Assembly (NCBI GenBank): GCA_031549145.1 | Contig: JAVBQI010000087.1 | Span: 1 to 6,826 of the forward strand | From: JAVBSX01 sp031549145 | GTDB lineage: Bacteria; Planctomycetota; Planctomycetia; Pirellulales; Thermoguttaceae | Direction of reading: 5' to 3' | DNA length: 6,826 bases | Part shown: positions 1 to 6,802 of the stretch, piece after piece | Layout of the letters: every line of letters starts with the position of its first letter | How positions within the stretch are numbered: the stretch's first letter is position 1 | Position numbers and translations under genes: made by a program | Notes under the pieces: model-generated | The model's database searches: none | What the model was told of the DNA's origin: nothing | The model's input: only the letters and a program-made list of their open reading frames with translations

Positions 1-1617
1 ACGTTGGACGAATACCGCAAATACATCGAGAAGGACAGCGCTTTGGAGCGACGGTTCCAAATCGTGATGGTCGAGCCGTCCAATTCCAAGGAAACGGTCG
101 AAATTCTCAAGGGCCTGCGGGACCGTTACGAAAAGCATCACCACGTTAAAATCACCGACGGAGCTCTCGCGGCGGCGGTCGAACTCTCGAACCGTTACAT
201 CACAGGCCGCTGCCTGCCGGATAAGGCGATCGACGTGATCGACGAGTCGGGCGCCCGGATACACCTCAAATCGATGACCCGCCCCCCCGATTTGAAGGAA
301 ATCGACCTGCAAATGGAGCAGTTGAACAAGGACAAGGAGGCGGCCGTCGCGAACCAAGACTTCGAGAAGGCGGCGGCACTCCGCGACCAATCGGAGAAGC
401 TGAAAAAGAAAAAGACCGACATTCAAAAGGAATGGCGGGAAAAATCGCAGGAGATCGGCGGAATCGTCGACGACCAGGTCATCTCCGAGGTCGTCTCGAA
501 AATGACCGGCATTCCGCTCACGCGAATGACGGTCGAAGACACGAAACGGCTCATGCGTATGGAAGAGGAACTGCATGGAAGCGTAATCAGCCAAAACGAA
601 GCGATCACGGCGATCTCGAAAGCGGTGCGCCGCAGCCGGAGCGGACTCAAGGACCCGAAGCGGCCGACCGGATCGTTCATTTTCGCGGGGCCGACCGGGG
701 TCGGAAAGACCTTGCTCGCCAAAGCGCTCGCCGAATTCATGTTCGGGGACGCCGATGCGCTCATTCAAATCGACATGAGCGAATACATGGAAAAACATAA
801 CGTGAGCCGGCTGGTCGGGGCACCTCCCGGATTCGTCGGGTACGAAGAAGGCGGGCAGCTGACCGAAAAAATCCGGCGGCGGCCCTACTCGGTCGTGCTT
901 TTGGACGAAATCGAGAAAGCGCATCCCGATGTGTTCAACATGCTGCTTCAAGTGATGGAGGAAGGCCGCTTGACCGACAGCTTCGGTCGGAACGTCGATT
1001 TCCGGAACACGATCCTGATTATGACGACCAACGCCGGGGCCGAGGCGATCAAGAACGAATCGGCGTTCGGCTTCCAAAAACCGAGCGACGACGCCTCCTA
1101 CGAAAACATGAAAGAGCGGGTCAAGGAACAGATCGAGCGGTTTTTCCGGCCGGAGTTCCTGAACCGGTGCGATGATATTATCGTTTTCCGGCATTTGACG
1201 GACGCCGATCTCGGCGAGGTCGTCGAACTGGAACTCAAGAAGGTCCGGCTCCGGCTCGAAGAGAAAGGGCTGCGGCTGTTGCTCTCCGACGAGGCGAAGA
1301 AGTTGCTCATCAAACGGGGAAGCAACCTTGATTACGGGGCGAGGCCGCTTCGCCGGGCGATCGAAGGGAACGTCGAAGATCCGCTTTCCGAAGAGCTTTT
1401 GAAGGGGGAATTCGAAGGCAAAGAGGTCGTTTCGATCGAGGTGACGGAAGTCGGCGGCAAGAAGCAGCTGATTTTTCACGGAATGATGATCTCCGAACTG
1501 CCGGAAGAAATCGCCGAAGGGTTGACTTCGCTCAAAAAGTCGGACCTCGCGAGCGAAGAGGCGAATGTCGAAACCGTCCCGATCGGAGCTCCGGCCGACG
1601 ACGAGTCGAACGACTAA
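1..1617 (+). CDS. clpC: ClpC-type ATP-dependent unfoldase, C-terminal part (5' end outside window)
   Basis: This is a Hsp100/Clp AAA+ unfoldase that in this family feeds substrates into the ClpP protease in the cytoplasm. The reading frame is open from base 1, and its first residues (TLDEYRKYIEKD) belong inside AAA+ domain 1, so the TTG at 4 is not a start. About 538 residues remain of a family length near 810-860. In order, numbering from base 1: the end of domain 1 with the arginine-finger pair ERR (residues 16-18); a UVR-type coiled segment (about 105-139, FEKAAALRD), which marks ClpC rather than ClpA or ClpB; the domain 2 Walker A GPTGVGKT (230-237); Walker B VVLLDE (298-303); a ClpP-docking tripeptide FGF (356-358), where IGF or VGF is usual; FLNR with the second arginine finger (389); sensor 2 GARPLRR (446-452); and a short acidic tail. 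No damage is seen. The identification is secure; pairing with ClpP is inferred from the family. Confidence 0.96.
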   Translation, partial: TLDEYRKYIEKDSALERRFQIVMVEPSNSKETVEILKGLRDRYEKHHHVKITDGALAAAVELSNRYITGRCLPDKAIDVIDESGARIHLKSMTRPPDLKEIDLQMEQLNKDKEAAVANQDFEKAAALRDQSEKLKKKKTDIQKEWREKSQEIGGIVDDQVISEVVSKMTGIPLTRMTVEDTKRLMRMEEELHGSVISQNEAITAISKAVRRSRSGLKDPKRPTGSFIFAGPTGVGKTLLAKALAEFMFGDADALIQIDMSEYMEKHNVSRLVGAPPGFVGYEEGGQLTEKIRRRPYSVVLLDEIEKAHPDVFNMLLQVMEEGRLTDSFGRNVDFRNTILIMTTNAGAEAIKNESAFGFQKPSDDASYENMKERVKEQIERFFRPEFLNRCDDIIVFRHLTDADLGEVVELELKKVRLRLEEKGLRLLLSDEAKKLLIKRGSNLDYGARPLRRAIEGNVEDPLSEELLKGEFEGKEVVSIEVTEVGGKKQLIFHGMMISELPEEIAEGLTSLKKSDLASEEANVETVPIGAPADDESND

Positions 1618-1649
1618 AGCAATTCAACAATGCTTCGTCCCCCACATTG

Positions 1650-1678
1650 AGCCGGGACCGTGAGGTCCCGGTTGGTTT
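1650..1678 (+). terminator. Possible intrinsic terminator after clpC
   Basis: An 8-bp perfect GC-rich stem, CCGGGACC (1652-1659) with GGTCCCGG (1664-1671), encloses the loop GTGA. A G-U pair (1651/1672) and an A-U pair (1650/1673) extend it. It lies 32 nt after the clpC stop. The following sequence, TTGGTTT, is only a weak T tract, so termination may be partial or Rho-assisted. The stem geometry is seen directly; the terminator role is inferred. Confidence 0.5.
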
Positions 1679-1737
1679 CCGTCTTCAAGGCCCGCCGGAT
1701 TTCGCGCCAAAAAATTTCGAGCGGCCTTGAAGACGGA
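1678..1737. repeat. 15-bp perfect inverted repeat (large hairpin)
   Basis: The arms at 1678-1692 (TCCGTCTTCAAGGCC) and 1723-1737 are exact reverse complements. They flank a 30-nt spacer that contains the run AAAAAATTT. The left arm starts four bases after the preceding hairpin ends, so the two structures can stack. No T tract follows on the plus strand, and the repeat ends 66 nt before the next start codon. It could be an RNA-processing or 3'-end stabilising stem, part of a minus-strand terminator, or the leader structure of the downstream gene. The symmetry is certain; its function is unknown. Confidence 0.7.
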
Positions 1738-1803
1738 CGCTAACCGGCAGCTGACGCAGCCGGCTCGATTGAGAGTGTCATTTCTTTTCGCATTCGCAGA
1801 ACA

Positions 1804-3039
1804 ATGTCCGGATTGCCCGAATTTTTTCAAATTCGACAACGTTTCGAACGGCGGGAAATCGAAAATCCGGCCGAGGAAACGGCTCGGCAGTTGGACGCTC
1901 TTCGGCTCGGCGCATCGGCCGGTGTCCGACCGGGGCAATCTGTCGCGATCACGGCCGGCAGCCGGGGAATCGCGAACATCGCCGCGATCACACAAGCAAC
2001 GGTCCGGCATTTTCAGCGGCTCGGCCTCATGCCGTTCGTCGTTCCGGCGATGGGCTCACACGGCGGGGCGACCGCCGAAGGGCAGATCGCGTTGCTCGAA
2101 AAATACGGTATCACGGAAGAATCGCTCGGCTGTCCGATCCGTTCGTCGATGCAGACCGTCGTGCTCGGTTCGCTGCGAATCGACGAGCGGCTCGAAATTC
2201 CGATACACTTCGACCGTTTCGCGAGCGAAGCCGATCACGTCTTTCTCATCAACCGCGTCAAGCCGCATACCCGCTTCGCCGGGCCGATCGAGAGCGGCTT
2301 GCTGAAAATGCTGATGATCGGGCTCGGCAAGGAAGAAGGGGCGAGCCTCTATCATCGGGCGGTCGCCGACGACCGCTTTTCGGTCGTCGTTCGTCAGACG
2401 GCCGATTCTCTTTTAAGCCGCCTTTCGGTGCTCGGCGGTCTCGGGATCGTCGAAAACGCGTTCGACCGAACCGCCATTCTCCGTGCCGGAGGGCCGGACG
2501 AACTGGCCGCGATCGACACCGAACTGCTCATCGAAGCCAAACGGCTACTGCCTCGGCTGCCGTTCGAAGAGATCGACCTGCTCCTGATCGACCGGATCGG
2601 CAAAAATATCAGCGGCACGGGACTCGACACGAACGTCGTTGGCCGAAAATTCGACGATCACAAAGCGGTTCGCGGGGAAACCCCGGTCGTCCGCTGCATC
2701 GGCGTTCTCGGTTTGACTCCGGAAACAGGCGGCAACGCCAACGGCATCGGAATCGCGGAATTCTGCAAGACCTCGGTCCTCCGCGAAATGAACGTCGAGG
2801 AAACCCGGATCAACGCAATCACGGCCAATCATGTCTCGGCGGCGATGCTGCCGCTCGATTATCCGACGGAACGGGAGATCATCGAGGCGACGAGCCGGAC
2901 GCTCGGCCGCATCCCGATCGAGGAGCTAAAAATTCTTTGGATCACCGACACGTTGCATCTCGAAACGCTGCGCTGCAGCCGTTCGTTTCTCCCCGAGGCG
3001 AAACAGCTCGCCGCCTGGGGACGAATCGAAATTCTCTAG
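1804..3039 (+). CDS. LarA/DUF2088-family protein, putative nickel-pincer-cofactor-dependent isomerase
   Basis: This 411-residue protein has the features of the lactate racemase (LarA) superfamily. LarA enzymes use a nickel-pincer nucleotide cofactor to racemise or epimerise alpha-hydroxy acids in the cytoplasm. Visible motifs are GSHGGAT (84-90), NRVKPHT (150-156), the block FAGPIESGLLKM (158-169) with IGLGK after it, and DRIGKNISGTGLDTN (263-277). By analogy with L. plantarum LarA, H86 and H155 are the likely catalytic histidines. K168 would be the cofactor-anchoring lysine and H184 a nickel ligand; the K168-H184 spacing of 16 equals that of LarA K184-H200. This mapping is inferred without an alignment. 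The ATG at 1804 is the first usual start after the in-frame stop at 1741, and no Shine-Dalgarno is visible. No signal peptide or membrane segment is seen. No larB, larC or larE is in the window, so cofactor synthesis must be encoded elsewhere. The true substrate is unknown and need not be lactate. Confidence 0.85.
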   Translation: MSGLPEFFQIRQRFERREIENPAEETARQLDALRLGASAGVRPGQSVAITAGSRGIANIAAITQATVRHFQRLGLMPFVVPAMGSHGGATAEGQIALLEKYGITEESLGCPIRSSMQTVVLGSLRIDERLEIPIHFDRFASEADHVFLINRVKPHTRFAGPIESGLLKMLMIGLGKEEGASLYHRAVADDRFSVVVRQTADSLLSRLSVLGGLGIVENAFDRTAILRAGGPDELAAIDTELLIEAKRLLPRLPFEEIDLLLIDRIGKNISGTGLDTNVVGRKFDDHKAVRGETPVVRCIGVLGLTPETGGNANGIGIAEFCKTSVLREMNVEETRINAITANHVSAAMLPLDYPTEREIIEATSRTLGRIPIEELKILWITDTLHLETLRCSRSFLPEAKQLAAWGRIEIL

Positions 3040-3053
3040 CCGCGCAGCACGAG

Positions 3054-4505
3054 CTACCCTTTGCGGCGGGCGTCGACTTCGTCCTTGGTGTCGGCGCTTT
3101 CGCGTTTGCGGAAAACCAGTCGGATCGGCACCTCGCCGAATGCGAGTTCGTCCCGCAGCGCTCCGAGCAGATACCGTTGGTACGGCTTGGAAATCGCGTC
3201 CGGCATGTTGCAAAAGAGGAGAATCGTCGGCGGGGAGATATCGGCCTGCGTCGCGTAATAGACCTTCACCTTCCGGTGGTAATGCAGCGGCGGAGGGTTG
3301 CGGTCGAGCGCCGCGATCACCAGCTTGTTGAGATTCGCCGTCGAAATCCTCGATCGCGACTGATTGAACAGCATTGTCGCGTGATTGAGCAACTTCTTGA
3401 GGTTTTTGCCCGTTTGGCCCGTGATAAACGCGATCGGGACATGGGCCATGTTCGGAAACGTCTCCCGAAGGTAGTTCCCCCATTCTTCCGTCGGCATCTG
3501 ATCGACCATCAAATCCCATTTGTTGACGACGAAAATGCAAGGCTTGTATTCCCGCTCGACGAGGTTGACGAGCTGTTTGTCGACCTTGTTGATCCGCTGG
3601 GCCGCCTCGAAAAAAATCAAAACCACATCGGCGAGATGGATGCTCCGCTCGGCCCGGACCGTGCTGTAGTATTCGAGGTCGGTTTTGACGCCGCGGCTGC
3701 GTTGAAAACCGGGCGTGTCGATCGCGATAAACGTTTTGCCGTCCATTTCGAACCGCACATCGATGCTGTCGCGCGTCGTTCCCGGAATCGGGCTCGCGAT
3801 CACCCGCTCCTCTTTGGTCAGCGAGTTGATAAACGTGCTCTTCCCGGCGTTGCGGTGTCCGACGATCGCGATGCGCATCTCCGGCTCGATGGGCTCTTCC
3901 CCCTCGCGGAACAATTCGTGCTGTTCGAGCGCCGATTCGAGCGCTTCGAGGAGCGACATCCGACCGCGTTTGTGCAAAGCGCTGACCGGAACCACGCCCC
4001 AGCCGAAACGGTGAAACTCTTCCGCCTTCCAATCGTCGCGGTCGTTGTCCGCCTTGTTGGCGACCAAAAGAACCGGACAGGTCAATTTGCGAAGCCGTTC
4101 GGCGACGATCTCATCGAGCGGCAAAACGCCTTCCCGGGCATCGACGACGAACAGAATCAGATCGGCCCGCTGAATCGCGAGTTGAATCTGCCCTTCGATG
4201 TCCTCCGAAAGATCGTCGAGATCGACGACCCCCATCCCGCCGGTGTCGATCAACTCGACGAAGCGGGCCTGCTCTTCGGCAAAGTCGCTCTCGGCCAACC
4301 GCTTCGCTTCGCGGTTGGAAATTTTGCGGTCCGGATCGGCTTCCCGGACGGCGTCCGGGTTCAAATCGAGGATGTGCGAAATCCGGTCCCGGGTGACCCC
4401 GGCGGTCGGATCGACGATCGAGACCCGCTCGCCGATGAGCCAGTTGAAAAGGCTGGATTTGCCGACGTTCGGGCGGCCGACGATTGCGATTTGAGGAAGC
4501 GACAT
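3054..4505 (-). CDS. der: Ribosome biogenesis GTPase Der (EngA)
   Basis: Der has two tandem GTPase domains and a KH-like domain, and in bacteria it assists maturation of the 50S ribosomal subunit. In the 483-residue product, domain 1 shows GRPNVGKS (10-17), GVTRD with T38, DTGG (87-90) and NKAD (150-153). Domain 2 shows GHRNAGKS (216-223), GTTRD with T244, DTPG (263-266) and NKWD (328-331). The KH-like domain runs from about 390 to 470 and ends in VPIRLVFRKR, with a short charged tail. The start at 4505 gives the typical MSLPQIAIVG. An in-frame ATG at 4562 would add 19 residues, but it overlaps the -10 box of the likely der promoter and is therefore rejected. No Shine-Dalgarno is visible. Domain 1 carries a charged insertion of about 30 residues (about 49-79) between GVTRD and DTGG. 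The gene converges on its left neighbour with a 14-nt gap. Confidence 0.97.
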   Translation of the reverse strand: MSLPQIAIVGRPNVGKSSLFNWLIGERVSIVDPTAGVTRDRISHILDLNPDAVREADPDRKISNREAKRLAESDFAEEQARFVELIDTGGMGVVDLDDLSEDIEGQIQLAIQRADLILFVVDAREGVLPLDEIVAERLRKLTCPVLLVANKADNDRDDWKAEEFHRFGWGVVPVSALHKRGRMSLLEALESALEQHELFREGEEPIEPEMRIAIVGHRNAGKSTFINSLTKEERVIASPIPGTTRDSIDVRFEMDGKTFIAIDTPGFQRSRGVKTDLEYYSTVRAERSIHLADVVLIFFEAAQRINKVDKQLVNLVEREYKPCIFVVNKWDLMVDQMPTEEWGNYLRETFPNMAHVPIAFITGQTGKNLKKLLNHATMLFNQSRSRISTANLNKLVIAALDRNPPPLHYHRKVKVYYATQADISPPTILLFCNMPDAISKPYQRYLLGALRDELAFGEVPIRLVFRKRESADTKDEVDARRKG

Positions 4506-4560
4506 GGGAGAAAGACGTAAACGGATGCGGAGAAAGCGATTTTCGAACAGGATCGCTGAC

Positions 4561-4588
4561 ATTATAATCGAAGAAACCCAAAGCGCAA
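4561..4588 (-). promoter_or_regulatory. Likely promoter of der
   Basis: On the minus strand a perfect -10 box TATAAT (4561-4566) follows a weak -35 TTGCGC (4583-4588, three of six matches) at 16 nt. Transcription would start near 4554, giving a leader of about 50 nt before the ATG at 4505. This places the alternative ATG at 4562 upstream of the transcript and decides the start of der. It also suggests der can be transcribed independently of the phosphatase gene upstream of it. Confidence 0.55.
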
Positions 4589-4607
4589 CCCCCGTTTAGC
4601 CGGTACA

Positions 4608-4630
4608 CCGCGTTTTCAACCTAAACGCGG
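4608..4630 (-). other. Hairpin overlapping the stop codon of the phosphatase gene
   Basis: CCGCGTTT (4608-4615) and AAACGCGG (4623-4630) are perfect 8-bp arms around a 7-nt loop. The TAG stop of the phosphatase gene (4621-4623) sits at the edge of the loop. Downstream on the minus strand there is no T tract, so this is at best a Rho-dependent or partial terminator. A second copy of CGTTTAG at 4593-4599 is the reverse complement of CTAAACG at 4621-4627 and could form a competing stem. The symmetry is seen; its role is inferred. Confidence 0.4.
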
Positions 4631-6531
4631 TTCCGATTCCGCAGGGCAAGCAGGGTGATATCGTCGAAACGCTCCCCTTCGCTGTAGCGGAGCACATCTT
4701 CGAGGATCGCATCGCACAAACCGTCGACCGGTTGGGAACCGATCTCCCGGAGAAGATTTTCAAACCGTTTTTCGCCGTAAAGAACGACATCCTCCGCCTT
4801 GTGGGCCTCGGTCACCCCGTCGGTAAACGCGACAAAGAGATCGCCGAAATCCAATTGGACCGTCTCCTGTTCGAAAACGACGTCGTCGAAAACGGCGGCG
4901 ATCGGCCCCGTCGAGCCCAGGGTTTCCAACGTCCCGTTTTTTCGGACGAGATAAGGGGGATTATGCCCGGCGTTGACGTAGGTCAACATTCCCGTGTTGA
5001 TGTTGTAATGTCCGTAAAACAAGGTTACGAACATCGTGTCCTCATTGTCGTGAACCAACACCTTGTTGAGCGAGGAAATGATGGTCTGGGGCGATTTTCC
5101 CGGAACCGTAAAATTGCGAATCGCCGTTCGGGAAACGGCCATAAACATCGCCGCCGGAACACCTTTTCCCGAGACATCGGCCATCACGAGGGCCAAAGTC
5201 TCCTTGTCGACGAAGAAAAAATCATAGAAGTCTCCCGCCATATACGTCGCCGGCTCGTTCAGGGCGTGCAACTCGAACTCGGTCTGGTCCGGAAACGGCG
5301 GAAAAATATGCGGCAGGAGCGAAGCCTGGATCCGCCGGGCGACCATCAGTTCCCCTTCGACGGTTTTGCGGGCCGTCTCCTCGGCGATCCGCCGCTCGAT
5401 GTTCGATTTCAGTTCGACCACCATTTGATCGAACGTTCGGGCCAGCCGCCCGATTTCGTCGTTCGAGTGTATCCCTTGAACCTGGACGTCGAGCTCCCCG
5501 GCCGCAAGCTTTTCCGCAAACCGGGTCAAGTCCCCGATCGGCCGGGTAATCCGGAACGATTCGTACAGGATGACCAAGGCGATCAACGCCATTCCGAGAC
5601 AAAAAATCGTGACCGTCACGGTCAATCGGGAATAAACGGGACTCAGGACCTGGTGTTCCGGGATCGAGGCCAACAACGTCCAACCGGTCGTTTTCAACGG
5701 AGCATAGACATAGCAGGTTGACAGCCCGGTTTCGACGCTTTGGTAGGTGATCGTTCCCGAATTGCCGGCAAGCATTTCCTGAATCATCAGATCGAGCGAG
5801 GTGTTGTGCGAGGCTTTAGCGAAATCGAGGTAGTTGAACTTCATTTCTTCCCCGTGCTTCGGTGAGGAAATCAACATTCCATTGTTGCTGAAAAGACGGT
5901 ACACGGCCCCCAGGGGGGTAACCTGGGAAACGATTTCGCGGATTCGGTCGAGCGAAATGTCGATGGTGACAACACCGGCGAATCGTTCTTCGCGAAAGAA
6001 CGGGACCGAAAAGGTGCACATCAGCATATCCCCGCCCCCTTCGTCGAAATACGCCTTGGACCAGGACGCTTTTTCCAAAACCTTCGGTTTCTCGTACCAT
6101 TCCCAGTTTTCGTAGTCGTATTCCTTCGCCAAATCTTTGTACTGCAATTCCGCGCCCGTCGATTTTCGAAAAAGAAAAGGGGAAAAACGCTTGACCCCCT
6201 CGGCGAAGACGTCGGGCTCGAACGCAACCGCGCTGCCGACGATTTCCGGATGCGTCAAAAGACACTGCCGGACGTAATCGGTGATTTCGGCTTCCGTTTT
6301 CGGTCGCTGGACCATCATGTAATTGGCGATCCCGATCGCGATTTCTGAAGAGGATGCGAAAATGGCATCACACTTGGCCGCATTCAAAGTGGTGGTTTCC
6401 TGGAGACTGACCCCGGTAATCCGGAGCGCCCAACGGGCTTCCGAACGGGTTTGGATGAACGCGATCAACACGTAAACCAGCAGGAGCGGGAAAACGACCC
6501 AAACAATGAGCTTGCCGCGAATGGTGGTCAT
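4621..6531 (-). CDS. Membrane sensor serine phosphatase: dCache, HAMP and SpoIIE-type PP2C domains
   Basis: This 636-residue protein resembles RsbU/SpoIIE-type phosphatases with an added sensor. Members dephosphorylate anti-sigma-factor antagonists or similar STAS proteins in partner-switching cascades. The order is: a membrane segment (about 8-26); an extracytoplasmic dCache-like region (about 30-295, with WEWYEKP near 143 and the typical FAGVVTIDISLDRI at 184-197); a second membrane segment (about 303-324); a HAMP domain (about 325-378); a helical linker with ARRIQASLLP (398-407); and the phosphatase. Metal-binding motifs are intact: GDFYD (433-437), DVSGKG (452-457), DGVTEA (571-576) and DD (623-624). 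Ligand binding outside should therefore control phosphatase activity inside. The start at 6531 (MTTIRGKLIVW) puts a short basic end before the first membrane segment. An ATG at 6606 would add 25 residues without recognisable features and cannot be excluded. No Shine-Dalgarno is seen at either. No kinase, STAS protein or sigma factor is in the window, so its target is unknown. It lies 115 nt upstream of der on the same strand. Confidence 0.93.
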   Translation of the reverse strand: MTTIRGKLIVWVVFPLLLVYVLIAFIQTRSEARWALRITGVSLQETTTLNAAKCDAIFASSSEIAIGIANYMMVQRPKTEAEITDYVRQCLLTHPEIVGSAVAFEPDVFAEGVKRFSPFLFRKSTGAELQYKDLAKEYDYENWEWYEKPKVLEKASWSKAYFDEGGGDMLMCTFSVPFFREERFAGVVTIDISLDRIREIVSQVTPLGAVYRLFSNNGMLISSPKHGEEMKFNYLDFAKASHNTSLDLMIQEMLAGNSGTITYQSVETGLSTCYVYAPLKTTGWTLLASIPEHQVLSPVYSRLTVTVTIFCLGMALIALVILYESFRITRPIGDLTRFAEKLAAGELDVQVQGIHSNDEIGRLARTFDQMVVELKSNIERRIAEETARKTVEGELMVARRIQASLLPHIFPPFPDQTEFELHALNEPATYMAGDFYDFFFVDKETLALVMADVSGKGVPAAMFMAVSRTAIRNFTVPGKSPQTIISSLNKVLVHDNEDTMFVTLFYGHYNINTGMLTYVNAGHNPPYLVRKNGTLETLGSTGPIAAVFDDVVFEQETVQLDFGDLFVAFTDGVTEAHKAEDVVLYGEKRFENLLREIGSQPVDGLCDAILEDVLRYSEGERFDDITLLALRNRNRV

Positions 6532-6631
6532 TGGATTGTCAAAATTAGGACGAAGGAACGAGAATGATCGAAAAACAGGAACGGAGCCGCTTCCGTTTTC
6601 GCCCATACCACTTTATCAGTTTTTCGTCGAC

Positions 6632-6660
6632 TTGACTACCGTTTCGAAAATGTTGATAAT
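6632..6660 (+). promoter_or_regulatory. Near-consensus sigma-70 promoter for the right-edge gene
   Basis: A -35 box TTGACT (6632-6637, five of six matches) and a -10 box GATAAT (6655-6660, five of six) are separated by the optimal 17 nt. Transcription would begin near 6667, leaving a leader of about 136 nt before the ATG at 6803. The spacer contains the palindrome TTTCGAAA (6642-6649), which could be an operator, but it is short enough to be chance. Confidence 0.7.
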
Positions 6661-6792
6661 ACGGAAAGCCGCTCTCCAATTCCGCCCACACCGTCTTCAA
6701 GTTTCACGGATTGAAATTTTTCTCAAAACAAATGGGATTTTCCATCGTACAGGAATCAGACACATCTGGTTCACGTCATTTTCAACATACAT

Positions 6793-6797
6793 GGAGG
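6793..6797 (+). promoter_or_regulatory. Ribosome binding site GGAGG
   Basis: GGAGG lies 5 nt before the ATG at 6803. It is the only canonical Shine-Dalgarno seen in front of a gene in this window; the other starts lack one. It supports a real and probably well-translated gene beginning here. Confidence 0.8.
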
Positions 6798-6802
6798 TTT
6801 CA

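Larger units (their letters stand above)
6532..6802. other. Divergent intergenic region
   Basis: These 271 bases separate the phosphatase gene (minus) from the next gene (plus) and are visibly more AT-rich than the coding DNA. They hold the plus-strand promoter and the ribosome binding site listed separately, and possibly the N-terminal 25 codons of the phosphatase if the ATG at 6606 is used. I see no convincing minus-strand promoter for the phosphatase gene and no RNA gene. Between 6661 and 6790 only short, weak stems are visible, such as ATGG/CCAT around 6732-6745. Confidence 0.6.

Noticed and set aside
432..800. Second open frame inside clpC on the plus strand
   Set aside because: It is an Arg-rich out-of-frame reading of the conserved AAA+ domain 2 region, with no start signals.
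1744..1765. Short stem CCGGC/GCCGG before the LarA-like gene
   Set aside because: There are only five pairs with a 10-nt loop in GC-rich DNA. This is expected by chance and is much weaker than the two hairpins before it.
1769..1797. TTGAGA (1769-1774) as a -35 box for the LarA-like gene
   Set aside because: At 17 nt the corresponding -10 would be ATTCGC, which has almost no match to TATAAT. No believable promoter results.
2926..4032. 368-codon minus-strand open frame overlapping der in another frame
   Set aside because: It is very rich in Arg, Gly, Asp and Gln, has no motif, and overlaps the true der frame on the same strand. It is a shadow.
2937..4520. 527-codon open frame on the plus strand opposite der
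   Set aside because: It runs antisense to a clearly conserved der, has no recognisable domain, and is rich in Arg, Asp and Val in the way expected from reading GC-biased codons backwards. It also overlaps the end of the LarA-like gene.
4506..4562. Der start at the upstream ATG (4562)
   Set aside because: It overlaps the TATAAT -10 box and would precede the predicted transcription start. The extra 19 residues do not resemble Der N-termini.
4732..5721. 329-codon plus-strand open frame opposite the phosphatase gene
   Set aside because: It lies wholly antisense to the intact SpoIIE domain and has no recognisable motif, so it is explained by codon bias.
6702..6721. TTTCA/TGAAA stem followed by TTTTT as an attenuator in the leader
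   Set aside because: The stem is five pairs, mostly A-U, and too weak for an intrinsic terminator.
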